Below are positions 28,060 to 38,123 of a stretch of 64,000 nucleotides of DNA, one piece after another. Where the stretch lies: assembly GCF_000193205.1 (NCBI RefSeq), contig NC_015278.1, positions 1,488,001-1,552,000 on the forward strand, given 5' to 3'. The position numbers and the translations under genes were made by a program. The stretch is from Aerococcus sp. Group 1. Lineage in GTDB: Bacteria > Bacillota > Bacilli > Lactobacillales > Aerococcaceae. Below the pieces are notes generated by a model that saw only the letters and a program-made list of their open reading frames with translations, was not told the DNA's origin and did no database searches. How positions within the stretch are numbered: the stretch's first letter is position 1; each line of letters begins with the position of its first letter.

Positions 28060-29025
28060 CTATTCCTTATTGCCTTTTTCTATTAAATAATTTTTAGCGG
28101 CTTGATTCAATTCTGACACAATTTCTTGGCACTCTTCCTTTGAATAGGCATTGGCGCCTGAAGCCTTGGCATGTCCTCCCCCTTCATGGGCTTGGGCAAT
28201 TTCATTAATAGTTGGCCCCTTACTGCGAATGCGACAGCGCATGGAGCCATCAGACTTTTCAACAAAAATTACCCAGGCCAGCACCCCTTGGATCGATCCC
28301 GGTGTTTGCACAATATTATGGGATTCCGCCTCGGTTACTCCCAATTCCTTTAAGACTTCTTGGCTAATAAAGACCGCATTAACCAAGCCATCTTCGCTTA
28401 ATTTAAAGTTTTCTAGGACATAGCCTTTCAAGCGCGCTTGACCCATGGTTTCAGTTAAGGATGCCTGCATGCGTTCGCTAGCAGGGAAATCGTATTTACG
28501 TAATTCGGTGGCAATGGCCATGGTTTTTACTGAGGTATTATCATATAAAAAACGCCCAGTATCGCCTACGATGCCTAAGAAGAAATATTCTGCTCCCTGG
28601 TCAGTCATAGTAAAAGTCTCCGGATGACTCAAAAGAATATCCGCCCAAATTTCACTGGCCGCACTAGCCTCTGGCAGGACATAGTTGATATCCCCATAAC
28701 TGTCATGGTTAGGGTGGTGGTCCACTTTAATCACCATTTTGGCTTTTTGATAACGTTGGTCATCAATACGTTCAGTGTTGGCCGTATCATTGATGATGAC
28801 TAAGGCCTCAGAGTAAAGTTCGTCAGGGATAGCATCCATTTGACCAAAATTAGCCAAGGACGGCTCATCTTCCCCAGCAGCATAAATATTTTTCTCAGGA
28901 TAAGTGGCTTCTAAGACAGCCTTGAGTCCCATTTGTGATCCCAAGGCATCTGGGTCTGGGTTGACATGGCGGTGGATAATTATCGTTTCATAGTCTTTAA
29001 TGGCTTGAATGATATCACTAATCAT
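28060..29025 (-). CDS. nrnA: DHH/DHHA1 phosphoesterase, NrnA-type
   Basis: Degrades nano-RNA and dephosphorylates pAp in Gram-positive bacteria. 321 residues: DHH domain with IIHRHVNPDPDALGSQ, the aspartate motif VIINDTANTERI and the signature VDHHPNHDS, then a DHHA1 domain with EGGGHAKASGA. Follows ytoI by 28 bases; the ytoI-nrnA pair is also found in Bacillus. Confidence 0.9.
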   Translation of the reverse strand: MISDIIQAIKDYETIIIHRHVNPDPDALGSQMGLKAVLEATYPEKNIYAAGEDEPSLANFGQMDAIPDELYSEALVIINDTANTERIDDQRYQKAKMVIKVDHHPNHDSYGDINYVLPEASAASEIWADILLSHPETFTMTDQGAEYFFLGIVGDTGRFLYDNTSVKTMAIATELRKYDFPASERMQASLTETMGQARLKGYVLENFKLSEDGLVNAVFISQEVLKELGVTEAESHNIVQTPGSIQGVLAWVIFVEKSDGSMRCRIRSKGPTINEIAQAHEGGGHAKASGANAYSKEECQEIVSELNQAAKNYLIEKGNKE

Positions 29026-29053
29026 AAGTTTTCACTCTTTCTATATGGTTTAA

Positions 29054-30367
29054 TTACTGTCTAAATAAATTGACGGATATAATGGCTTGGGCAATATTTA
29101 ATTGCTGGTAGTAGACTTTAATACTTATCTTACAATTTTGTCTACTGTGGTAAAGCATTTCAGGATAGATTTGAATGGATTTGTCGCAGTCAACAGCGGC
29201 AAAGTAATAGTAATTCATTGATTCAATAATAGCTAACTCCCCGATAGCGTCTTTTACATACCGGCAAGTTGCCACATTGATCAGGGTGGCTAGGAGACTC
29301 TCCGATAGGGTCCCCAGGTGGTTAGCAAAAGATCCATCACTTTGGAAGGTATAAAATAATTCCGACCGGTCACTGGCCGCACGTTTGAGCTTATCGTTTA
29401 ATAGAATCTCTAAGCGATAATCTTTGTAGGCAGCGTTTTCGTTAAACTGCATGGTATAGAGGACATCTTGCCGGGACATAATCCCCACTAACTTCCCCTG
29501 GTCATCAACCACAGGGGCCATTTCTAAATTATCCCACAGCATGAGCTGAGTGATACTGGCCACACTCATTTTTAATTTAGCTACCAAGGGCGAAGGGGTC
29601 ATGACTTCAACAATGGGGGTCTCTGCATTAGCATCGAGAATATCCTTAGCTGCAATGACTCCGACCACTTCATAGTTATGATTGAGGACAGGAAAACGCG
29701 TATGGTTACTCTCTTCATTCAACTGCCGGTAGCGGCTCACCTTGTCGTCCTGAAAGAGGAACTTGACCCGGTCTAAGGGGACATAAATATCTTCGACCAG
29801 GACAATATTTTGTTGAATTGCTCGCTCAACCAGGACCTTATTAATAATCTTAACCGTCGAATAAGAGTCAAAGCTCACGCCAAGCAAAGGAATTTGGCGT
29901 TGGTTAGCCAAGTCGACCATCCTTTGACTCGGGCTAAAGCCCCCAGAAATAATAACAGGAACATCGTGGGATAAGGCCAGTTCTTGAACATTGTCCCGGT
30001 TCCCCGTGATCATCAGGAGGTTGGGTTTCAAATAGCTAGCAATCGAAGAGACCTTCATAGCTCCAATAATAAAGTCACGGATCATATAGTCCAGTCCCTC
30101 TTCACCGCCAAAGACCTTAGCATTAGTCAAAGAGACGACTTCTCCTACTGACATAGCTTGGTATTTAGGACTTTCCGCCTCTTCAACCCGGACTGTCCCT
30201 ACCCGGTCTATGGTTTGAACGAGGCCACGGTTCTCCGCCTCCTTAATCCCCCGATAGGCGGTCCCTTGGGACACGTCCAGGTTGCGTGCTAGACTCCTGA
30301 CCGAAATGCTGTGGTCGACGGGAAGGTCTTTAATATATTGAATTACTTGTTCATGCTTAGTAGTCAT
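29054..30367 (-). CDS. YtoI-type regulator: HTH, DRTGG, tandem CBS and hotdog domains
   Basis: About 437 residues from ATG 30367 (GAGGAAG upstream). N-terminal winged-helix (VRSLARNLDVSQGTAYRGIKEAENRGLV), a DRTGG domain at ~70-180, two CBS motifs at ~190-305 that usually bind adenine nucleotides, and a C-terminal hotdog-like domain. Domain order matches YtoI. The ligand and any target genes are not known to me. Lies between dinB and nrnA. Confidence 0.87.
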   Translation of the reverse strand: MTTKHEQVIQYIKDLPVDHSISVRSLARNLDVSQGTAYRGIKEAENRGLVQTIDRVGTVRVEEAESPKYQAMSVGEVVSLTNAKVFGGEEGLDYMIRDFIIGAMKVSSIASYLKPNLLMITGNRDNVQELALSHDVPVIISGGFSPSQRMVDLANQRQIPLLGVSFDSYSTVKIINKVLVERAIQQNIVLVEDIYVPLDRVKFLFQDDKVSRYRQLNEESNHTRFPVLNHNYEVVGVIAAKDILDANAETPIVEVMTPSPLVAKLKMSVASITQLMLWDNLEMAPVVDDQGKLVGIMSRQDVLYTMQFNENAAYKDYRLEILLNDKLKRAASDRSELFYTFQSDGSFANHLGTLSESLLATLINVATCRYVKDAIGELAIIESMNYYYFAAVDCDKSIQIYPEMLYHSRQNCKISIKVYYQQLNIAQAIISVNLFRQ

Positions 30368-30386
30368 TTTTCTTCCTCTTCGTTCA

Positions 30387-31505
30387 CTAATACAAGGGTA
30401 GCCGAATATTTTCAAAATCCACGGTTAATAAATCACTCAAGGTTATACCTAGTAATCGAACCCCTTGACTAACATCACCATATTGTTCCCACAAGTCTTG
30501 GGCATGGAAATAAATATCATCATAAGAGTTAATCGGATCTTTCAAGGCTCGTTGGCGGGTGGTGGTTTCAAAATTGCCATAGCGGAATTTCAAAGTCACT
30601 GTTTGCCCTTGAATATTTTTGTCTTGCAAGCTACTGGCTACCTTTTGGGCGAGATGTCTTAAGACATCATTAACTTGATCATCATGGTAGAGAAAGGGAT
30701 ATAGGGTCGTTTCCGTGCCATTCGACTTACGACTAGTCCGTGCTTTAACGGGACGGTCATCCACTCCCCTAACCCGCTCATATAGGACAATACCCGCCTT
30801 ACCGAAATAATTAATACAATCCTCTTGAGACAATTGCTTGAGATCTTTTCCCTTATAAATATTTAACTCATGCATTTTTTCACTGGTGCGCTTACCAATA
30901 CCGTAAAACTTTTCAATAGGAAGCTCTTCTAAAAAGGCAAGCGCCCGTTTTGGAGTAATGATGGTCATGCCATGAGGTTTATGAAAATCAGAGGCTAATT
31001 TTGCGATAAATTTATTATAGGATACCCCAATACTACAGGTAAGGCCTAGTTTATGATAGATATCCTTTTGAATCCGCTCAGCCACGTCCATGGCATAGAG
31101 GAGTTGGTAGTGGTTGTTAGTCACATCCAGAAAAGCCTCGTCGATAGAGAGAGGTTCAATAATATCAGTATATTCACGGAAGACATCGCGGACCTCTTCA
31201 CCGACTTTGCGGTAATAGTCCTTATTGCCCTTAACAAAGTAAGCCTGGGGGCATAAGCGGTAGGCTTCACTAGCACTCATGGCAGAATGCACGCCAAATT
31301 TTCGTGCTTCATAGCTCGCCGTTGCCACGACACCCTTACCACTGTTTTCTTTAGGATGCTGGGCTATGATGACCGGTTTACCCCGTAGGTGGGGATGGTC
31401 ACGTTGTTCAATTGAAGCATAGAAGGCATCCATATCCACGTGAAGAATTTTTCTAGAAGGATCGATTTTAGGCTCCCTAAATTCTAAAACACCAATACGA
31501 CGCAT
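30387..31505 (-). CDS. dinB: DNA polymerase IV
   Basis: Y-family translesion polymerase. 372 residues: ILHVDMDAFYASIEQRDHP with the first catalytic Asp, PLSIDEAFLDVT with the second acidic pair, helix-hairpin-helix FYGIGKRTSEKMHELNIY and a little-finger domain. ATG at 31505 with GGAGGTGA upstream. No LexA-type box was recognised. Confidence 0.95.
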   Translation of the reverse strand: MRRIGVLEFREPKIDPSRKILHVDMDAFYASIEQRDHPHLRGKPVIIAQHPKENSGKGVVATASYEARKFGVHSAMSASEAYRLCPQAYFVKGNKDYYRKVGEEVRDVFREYTDIIEPLSIDEAFLDVTNNHYQLLYAMDVAERIQKDIYHKLGLTCSIGVSYNKFIAKLASDFHKPHGMTIITPKRALAFLEELPIEKFYGIGKRTSEKMHELNIYKGKDLKQLSQEDCINYFGKAGIVLYERVRGVDDRPVKARTSRKSNGTETTLYPFLYHDDQVNDVLRHLAQKVASSLQDKNIQGQTVTLKFRYGNFETTTRQRALKDPINSYDDIYFHAQDLWEQYGDVSQGVRLLGITLSDLLTVDFENIRLPLY

Positions 31506-31591
31506 AAGTCACCTCCTCGTCTCCTTAATAAAATTATCATAGCATAAATTCGGTCCCTGCTTTCATGATGGCGCTCTTCCAAGCCAAAATA

Positions 31592-31615
31592 AAAAGGCTG
31601 AGCTCTCACCCAACC
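31592..31615 (-). terminator. Probable terminator after comN
   Basis: On the minus strand AGGTTG and CAGCCT pair (one G-U), followed by TTTTTATTTT. The stem is short. Confidence 0.5.
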
Positions 31616-31625
31616 TGTTTAAGCA

Positions 31626-31919
31626 TCACAATAGACTTTGGATATCAATGTGGTCTAATGAAGGAACATCATAGACCGTTGCCTCCAATTGCAAGTAATC
31701 AAAATATTGATTAATCGACAGTTGCTTAATGGCTTGCTTACGTTCCTGGTAAGAAGCTGGCAATTGGTGTTTCCAAGCAAAGTCAGTAAAATATTTTTCG
31801 ATATCATGGCGACTGATTTTTGGATAACCCGCTCGTTTAAACTCACGCGCCTTCTTTTGACAAAGCGGCTGAATTAATAAACTTTGCCATTTGGATAAGC
31901 TATTGTTCGTCTTCTTCAC
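31626..31919 (-). CDS. ComN-like post-transcriptional regulator
   Basis: 97-residue soluble protein resembling Bacillus ComN (YrzD), which acts post-transcriptionally on the comE operon. Recognisable features are the WQSLLIQPLCQKKAREFKRAGYPKISRHDIEKYF helical part and a C-terminal acidic segment. Position beside yajC, two bases away, supports it, since comN lies near sec genes in Bacillus. Assignment rests on memory of the family rather than on a strict motif. Confidence 0.72.
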   Translation of the reverse strand: MKKTNNSLSKWQSLLIQPLCQKKAREFKRAGYPKISRHDIEKYFTDFAWKHQLPASYQERKQAIKQLSINQYFDYLQLEATVYDVPSLDHIDIQSLL

Positions 31920-31921
31920 AA

Positions 31922-32305
31922 TTATTGCTCATCCTCATCCTTGATTAGGATCGTATCTTCATCGGTAGTCACCACATCAACCGTTTCATCATCATTACTG
32001 TCCGCTTGAACATCTTCTTCCTCAGTCGGAGTTTGACCAGTACCCGCTTGATGATTTTTAATTTGAGCCACACTCATACGTTCAAAAACTAGGAAAACAC
32101 CCTCAACGTCGAGAGTTACGGTATTATTATCTTGGTCAATTTCAGAGACTACCCCGTGTAAACCTGAAACCATCACCACTTCGTCGCCAACAGTTAGGCT
32201 ATCCATCATTTGTTGCTTTTGTTCTTGTTGCTTCTTGGCAGGACGAATCATTAAGAAATACATCATCGCACCAATAATCACAATATATAATAAAATACTT
32301 ACCAT
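31922..32305 (-). CDS. yajC: Preprotein translocase subunit YajC
   Basis: Accessory Sec membrane protein. 127 residues: single helix at ~3-20 (ILLYIVIIGAMMYFLMIRPAKKQQ), then the conserved LTVGDEVVMVSGLHGVVSEI and a very acidic tail. It follows the tgt remnant; tgt-yajC is a standard order, and the tgt insertion could reduce its transcription. Confidence 0.95.
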   Translation of the reverse strand: MVSILLYIVIIGAMMYFLMIRPAKKQQEQKQQMMDSLTVGDEVVMVSGLHGVVSEIDQDNNTVTLDVEGVFLVFERMSVAQIKNHQAGTGQTPTEEEDVQADSNDDETVDVVTTDEDTILIKDEDEQ

Positions 32306-32343
32306 AATTTATAAACCTCCATCTATTTATTGACTCAATTATA

Positions 32344-32961
<618 letters not shown>

Positions 32962-33054
32962 TTATTTCTTGCCGACACATTTACTCAGAAATTTAAACTT
33001 GTCAAGAGGAAGAGCGTAGCGGCTCTTGATAAGTTTAAAGTTTATGTGTAATCA

Positions 33055-33945
33055 TTAAGCGGCGAAAGAAGCGTGATGAAGACGAAATTCTATAGGACTC
33101 CTAAAATCTAATTTTTCTTTGATTCTTTCACCATTGTAATAGATTATAAAATCTTCAATCGCTTGTGCTAATTCTTCAAAGGAATGATAAGTCCGACCAT
33201 AGTAGACTTCTTGTTTTAGTAGACTAAAGAAATTCTCCATTGGCGAATTATCTAAGCAATTTCCTTTACGAGACATACTTTGAAAAATTCGGTGATCCTT
33301 CAAGAGCCGGGTGTAACTTTTCATTTGATAGGCCCAGCCCTGATCAGAATGAAAGGTTCTTCTGTATGGACATAATTTACTTGCTTCAATGGCAGCTTGT
33401 AGCCCCTCCAACATGCTTTGTCCATTAGGCTGATGTGTTATCTTAAAAGAAATAATTTCTCGATTAAATAGATCCATGTAAGGATCTAAATAGAGTTTTC
33501 CAGTTTGATAATTCCCAGAATCATCGGCATAGTAGTATTTAAATTCTGTTGTGTCTGTTGTTATTTTTTGATAAGGAATGGTCGAATCAAACCGCCGGTT
33601 GATACGATTTGGCGCTATCTCTCCAATCGTTCCTTTGTAGGAATTATATTTTCTTGTCTTTCTAGTATAGCTAGTGACCTGTATCCCCATAATTTTCATT
33701 AGGCGTTGAACTTTGTTTTTACTGACCTTATAACCACGGGAAAGCAGTTCAGCTCGCATTCTTCGATAACCATAATCCTTATGGGTTTCTCTGATGTCTT
33801 TCATTTCCTCTTTTAAATCGGCATCCTTATCAATTTCCTCATCTTTATTTTTCCAATAAAAGTAGGTCGATTTAGGAAACTTTAAAACGCTAAGAATATC
33901 TTTTAAAGCATATTTTTCATCATGGAGACGTGTGATTTCGGTCAC
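33055..33945 (-). CDS. IS3-family transposase OrfB (DDE integrase domain)
   Basis: 296 residues with the catalytic triad: D in TTDTTEFKYY, D in FHSDQGWAYQM, and E in NCLDNSPMENFFSLLKQE. An N-terminal HTH_21-type segment (DYGYRRMRAELLSRGYKVSKNKVQRLM) precedes it. Its GTG start overlaps the orfA stop (TAGTG). The AAAAG just upstream is a plausible site for programmed -1 frameshifting, which would yield the OrfAB transposase known for this family. Confidence 0.93.
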   Translation of the reverse strand: MTEITRLHDEKYALKDILSVLKFPKSTYFYWKNKDEEIDKDADLKEEMKDIRETHKDYGYRRMRAELLSRGYKVSKNKVQRLMKIMGIQVTSYTRKTRKYNSYKGTIGEIAPNRINRRFDSTIPYQKITTDTTEFKYYYADDSGNYQTGKLYLDPYMDLFNREIISFKITHQPNGQSMLEGLQAAIEASKLCPYRRTFHSDQGWAYQMKSYTRLLKDHRIFQSMSRKGNCLDNSPMENFFSLLKQEVYYGRTYHSFEELAQAIEDFIIYYNGERIKEKLDFRSPIEFRLHHASFAA

Positions 33946-34481
33946 TATTTCTTCTTTTCTCGCTTGACTCTTTGAGCCACACGTCTCCTCAATCCTTTTA
34001 AAAATTTGTTCTCAATTTCTAAATCCGTAATCCGTTGTTCAAGTTCCTTTATTTTTGCTTCACTTAACTGATTGGTTTCGCTGCTATCCTTTATTTGATT
34101 GATTTGTGATTTCTTTTTAGACACTTTAGGTGGCCTTCCTTTCCTCGCGGAAAGGCCATCAAGTCCTCTTTCATGATAAGCTCTTCGCCAATTAGCGATT
34201 AGACTTGGATTATTCATGTTTAATGAATTGGCCAATTCGCGATAACTCATTTCCGTACTTTCATACAATTCTATCGCATTTAATTTGAATTCAACAGTAT
34301 AAACCTGTTGAGTCCGCCTTTTCTTTAAACCATCTACACCAAATTCATAATAGTTATTAACCCACCTTCGTAAAATAGAAGGATCTATTCCTGCTTTATT
34401 AGCTAAGGTTCGATAACTTCCTTTTTTCGCAATATAGTCTCCTACTAAATTCAGTTTAAATTCTAATGAATATTTAGACAT
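33945..34481 (-). CDS. IS3-family OrfA (DNA-binding helix-turn-helix protein)
   Basis: About 178 residues from ATG 34481. Two helix-turn-helix segments (YRTLANKAGIDPSILRRWV and YRELANSLNMNNPSLIANWR) are followed by a Lys-rich region and a leucine-zipper-like helix (KELEQRITDLEIENKFLKGL), as in IS150-group OrfA. It supplies the DNA-binding part of the transposase. Confidence 0.9.
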   Translation of the reverse strand: MSKYSLEFKLNLVGDYIAKKGSYRTLANKAGIDPSILRRWVNNYYEFGVDGLKKRRTQQVYTVEFKLNAIELYESTEMSYRELANSLNMNNPSLIANWRRAYHERGLDGLSARKGRPPKVSKKKSQINQIKDSSETNQLSEAKIKELEQRITDLEIENKFLKGLRRRVAQRVKREKKK

Positions 34482-34510
34482 AAAAATAACCCCCAAAAGT
34501 TGAATTCTTA

Positions 34511-35143
<633 letters not shown>

Positions 35144-35261
35144 CTACACCTTTCTAGCTAAGAAAAATAATGAACAAGACTATTTTAGCAAAGATTTCAG
35201 CATTTAACTAGGACTAGGCCAGTGAAAAAGAAAATTGTCTTTACTAGCTAGTCGTTAATAA

Positions 35262-35291
35262 AAGGGGCTGCGACTCTGGTCACAGCCCCTT
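35262..35291 (-). terminator. Terminator after clpB1
   Basis: AAGGGGCTG/CAGCCCCTT stem followed by TTATTAA on the minus strand. Confidence 0.85.
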
Positions 35292-35325
35292 ACATACTTC
35301 CTTATATTAATTGCTATTCATTTAC

Positions 35326-37944
35326 TTAAGCTTCTTTGATTTTTTCAAAACTGGCCCGGTCTTGAGCCTTGTCATAGTCCACTTCAACCTCTTGGCCTGC
35401 AGCGACATCTCCGGCGATAATAGCGCGAGCCAATGGCGTTTCCACTTCATTGGTGATAAAGCGACGGAGTGGCCGAGCACCAAATTCAGGTTCATAGGCC
35501 GTCTCAGCAATCCAATCAATTAATTCATCACTAAAGTGCAATTGAATGTGTTGGTCTTTGAGACGTTTATTGAGTCCGGCCAGCATCTTGGCAACAATCC
35601 CATGCATATTGTCTTGTGACAATGGCGTAAAGAGGATAATATCGTCAATCCGGTTAAGAAATTCAGGTTTGAAATAGCCATAGAGACGTTCTTTAACCTT
35701 GTCTCGAGCCTCAGTAGATATTTCTGAAGTATTCCCATCTTTAGCATCTTCTAAGAGTAAGTCAGATCCGATGTTACTGGTCATGATAATGATGGTATTC
35801 TTAAAGTCCACTGTCCGGCCTTGGCCATCTGTCAAACGACCATCATCAAGGATTTGGAGGAGAATGTTGTACACATCACTATGGGCCTTTTCAATTTCAT
35901 CCAGGAGGACAACAGAATAAGGATGACGGCGGACTGCTTCAGTTAATTGTCCCCCTTCTTCATAACCGATGTAACCAGGTGAAGCCCCTACTAAACGCGA
36001 CACATTGGCTTTCTCCATGTATTCACTCATATCGATACGGATCATGTTATCTTCAGAGTCAAAGACTTGTTCAGCTAAAGCCTTAGCCAGTTCCGTCTTA
36101 CCTACCCCGGTTGGTCCTAAGAAAAGGAAGGAACCTAGTGGCCGGTTAGGATCTTGGATGCCTGCCCGGGAACGAAGAACCGTATCCGTTACGCTGTTAA
36201 CGGCTTGGTCTTGGCCGATGACCCGTACATGTAAGCGGTCAGCCAGGTCAAGTAATTTTTCCCGTTCATTTTGGGCTAGCTTAGTGACTGGAATACCGGT
36301 TTGGCGAGAGACCACTTCTTCAATTTGCTCCTCGGTTACCGATTCTTGGACCAGGCTCGGTTTACCGCTGGCTTCAGCTTCGTATTTTTCTTCCATATCT
36401 GCTAATTCTTTAGCCAACTTAGGTAGAGTCCCATGTTGCAATTGGGCAGCCTTTTCTAAGTCATAATTATTTTGCGCGATTTCAAGTTGCCGTTTAGCAT
36501 CGTCAATTTCTTGGCGTTTATCTTGGATATGACTGAGGGAGGCTTTTTCATCTTCCCATTCCAAGGTCAGTTGGTTAGTCTTTTCACGGACTTCAGCTAA
36601 TTCTTTTTGCAATTCTTCTAAGCGTTCCTTAGAAGCGGGATCATCTTCCTCTTTTAAGGCTTCTTCTTCAATTTCTAATTGTAATTGACGGCGCCGTTGT
36701 TGGTCGAGTTCCGTTGGCATGGAATTCATTTCTACCCGTATTTCAGCACTAGCCTCATCAACTAAGTCAATAGCCTTGTCAGGGAGGTAACGATCAGTGA
36801 TATAACGGTCAGATAATTCAGCTGCGGTAACTAAGGCTTGGTCATGGATTTTAACGTGGTGGTGGTTTTCAAAACTTTCTCTCAAACCACGTAAGATCGA
36901 GATAGTATCTTCGACAGTTGGCTCATTAACGAGAACCTTTTGGAAACGACGCTCTAAAGCCTTATCAGTTTCCATGTATTCCCGGTATTCATCTAGGGTA
37001 GTCGCCCCAATACAGTGTAGTTCACCACGAGCTAACATAGGTTTTAAGAGGTTACCAGCATCCATAGCTCCTTCAGCCTTGCCCGCACCCACAATGGTGT
37101 GGATTTCATCAATAAAGAGGATGATTTCTCCGTCTGATTTCTTAATTTCGTTAAGCACCGCTTTTAGACGTTCTTCAAATTCACCCCTGTACTTGGCTCC
37201 AGCTAATAGGGAACCCATATCGAGGGAAAAGATGGTCTTATCACGCAGGTTACTTGGCACGTCACCCTTGACAATTCTTTGAGCCAAGCCTTCTACAATC
37301 GCGGTCTTACCAACACCCGGTTCCCCAATGAGGACAGGGTTATTCTTGGTCTTTCTAGAAAGAATCCGGATAACATCACGAATTTCATCATCGCGGCCAA
37401 TGATAGGATCCATTTTACCTTCTCTAGCAATCGCGGTTAAGTCGCTCCCGTATTTTTCTAGGGAATCATAATTTTCTTCTGCGTTTTGAGAGGTCACGCG
37501 ATCACCCTTTCTCAAATCTTTAATCTTGTCCTTGACTTGGTCATAGCTTGTATAATTACTTAACCACTTGGTCAGATCAAGATACTTTAATTTAAAAATG
37601 CTTAGTAATACAATTTCAGTTGACAAGTATTCATCTTGGAATTCTTGCGCCTCTTCTTGGGCAGTTTGCAATAGTTCTGCTAGGGAACGCGAAATACCTT
37701 GTCCGTATTGAACATTGCTGCCGTTCACTACAGCAATACTATCCAGTTCACGGTCAAGTTCCTTATCGAGTTCGTCCATTGGAATATTCATTTGATGATA
37801 AAAATTATAAGCAAATTGTCCAGGTTGTACTAATGCTTTGAAGAGATGCGGAATCGAGATTTCTTGATGATGTCTTGTCATCGCAATTTGTTGCGCATTT
37901 GCAAGAGCTTCTTGTAAACTTCTTGTCATTTCCATATTATTCAT
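35326..37944 (-). CDS. clpB: ClpB disaggregase, copy 1
   Basis: Hsp100 ATPase that rescues aggregated proteins with DnaK. 872 residues: N domain at ~1-145, NBD1 with [10 protein letters not shown] and Walker [10 protein letters not shown], a coiled-coil middle domain at ~405-530 typical of ClpB rather than ClpC, NBD2 with [10 protein letters not shown], and the sensor-2 motif GARPLRR. Preceded by two CtsR-type heptad pairs and a sigma-A promoter, so heat-stress control is expected. A second, divergent clpB lies 179 bases upstream. Confidence 0.96.
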   Translation of the reverse strand: MNNMEMTRSLQEALANAQQIAMTRHHQEISIPHLFKALVQPGQFAYNFYHQMNIPMDELDKELDRELDSIAVVNGSNVQYGQGISRSLAELLQTAQEEAQEFQDEYLSTEIVLLSIFKLKYLDLTKWLSNYTSYDQVKDKIKDLRKGDRVTSQNAEENYDSLEKYGSDLTAIAREGKMDPIIGRDDEIRDVIRILSRKTKNNPVLIGEPGVGKTAIVEGLAQRIVKGDVPSNLRDKTIFSLDMGSLLAGAKYRGEFEERLKAVLNEIKKSDGEIILFIDEIHTIVGAGKAEGAMDAGNLLKPMLARGELHCIGATTLDEYREYMETDKALERRFQKVLVNEPTVEDTISILRGLRESFENHHHVKIHDQALVTAAELSDRYITDRYLPDKAIDLVDEASAEIRVEMNSMPTELDQQRRRQLQLEIEEEALKEEDDPASKERLEELQKELAEVREKTNQLTLEWEDEKASLSHIQDKRQEIDDAKRQLEIAQNNYDLEKAAQLQHGTLPKLAKELADMEEKYEAEASGKPSLVQESVTEEQIEEVVSRQTGIPVTKLAQNEREKLLDLADRLHVRVIGQDQAVNSVTDTVLRSRAGIQDPNRPLGSFLFLGPTGVGKTELAKALAEQVFDSEDNMIRIDMSEYMEKANVSRLVGASPGYIGYEEGGQLTEAVRRHPYSVVLLDEIEKAHSDVYNILLQILDDGRLTDGQGRTVDFKNTIIIMTSNIGSDLLLEDAKDGNTSEISTEARDKVKERLYGYFKPEFLNRIDDIILFTPLSQDNMHGIVAKMLAGLNKRLKDQHIQLHFSDELIDWIAETAYEPEFGARPLRRFITNEVETPLARAIIAGDVAAGQEVEVDYDKAQDRASFEKIKEA

Positions 37945-38002
37945 TCTCTTCGCTCCTTTGATTCATTCATTTTAAAGGTATCTTTTAACCTTTACATTGA
38001 CT

Positions 38003-38031
38003 ATTATAACATATTGGTCAGTATTGATCAA
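38003..38031 (-). promoter_or_regulatory. clpB1 promoter
   Basis: On the minus strand TTGATC (38026-38031), 17 bases, perfect TATAAT (38003-38008). The -35 lies within a CtsR-type repeat. Confidence 0.75.
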
Positions 38032-38055
38032 TATATTTAGTCAAACTTAGTCAAA
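38016..38055 (-). promoter_or_regulatory. CtsR-type operators before clpB1
   Basis: A perfect heptad pair, TTTGACT-AAG-TTTGACT on the minus strand (38039-38055), and a degenerate pair over the -35 (38016-38031, TTGATCAATACTGACC). This agrees with the CtsR direct-repeat consensus (A/GGTCAAA, three-base spacer). The repressor gene is not in the window. Confidence 0.8.
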
Positions 38056-38090
38056 TATTTTTAGATAACTTTCTTTGCCAAGACAAAAAA

Positions 38091-38116
38091 GAGCTGTGCT
38101 ATCAACATCACAGCTC
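38091..38116 (-). terminator. Terminator after clpB2
   Basis: GAGCTGTG/CACAGCTC stem followed by TTTTTTGTC on the minus strand, before the clpB1 control region. The two clpB genes are therefore separate transcripts. Confidence 0.85.
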
Positions 38117-38123
38117 CTTACCT

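Noticed and set aside
33945..33965. orfA/orfB overlap as another damaging frameshift
   Set aside because: IS3-family elements normally have overlapping frames joined by programmed frameshifting, so this is not damage.
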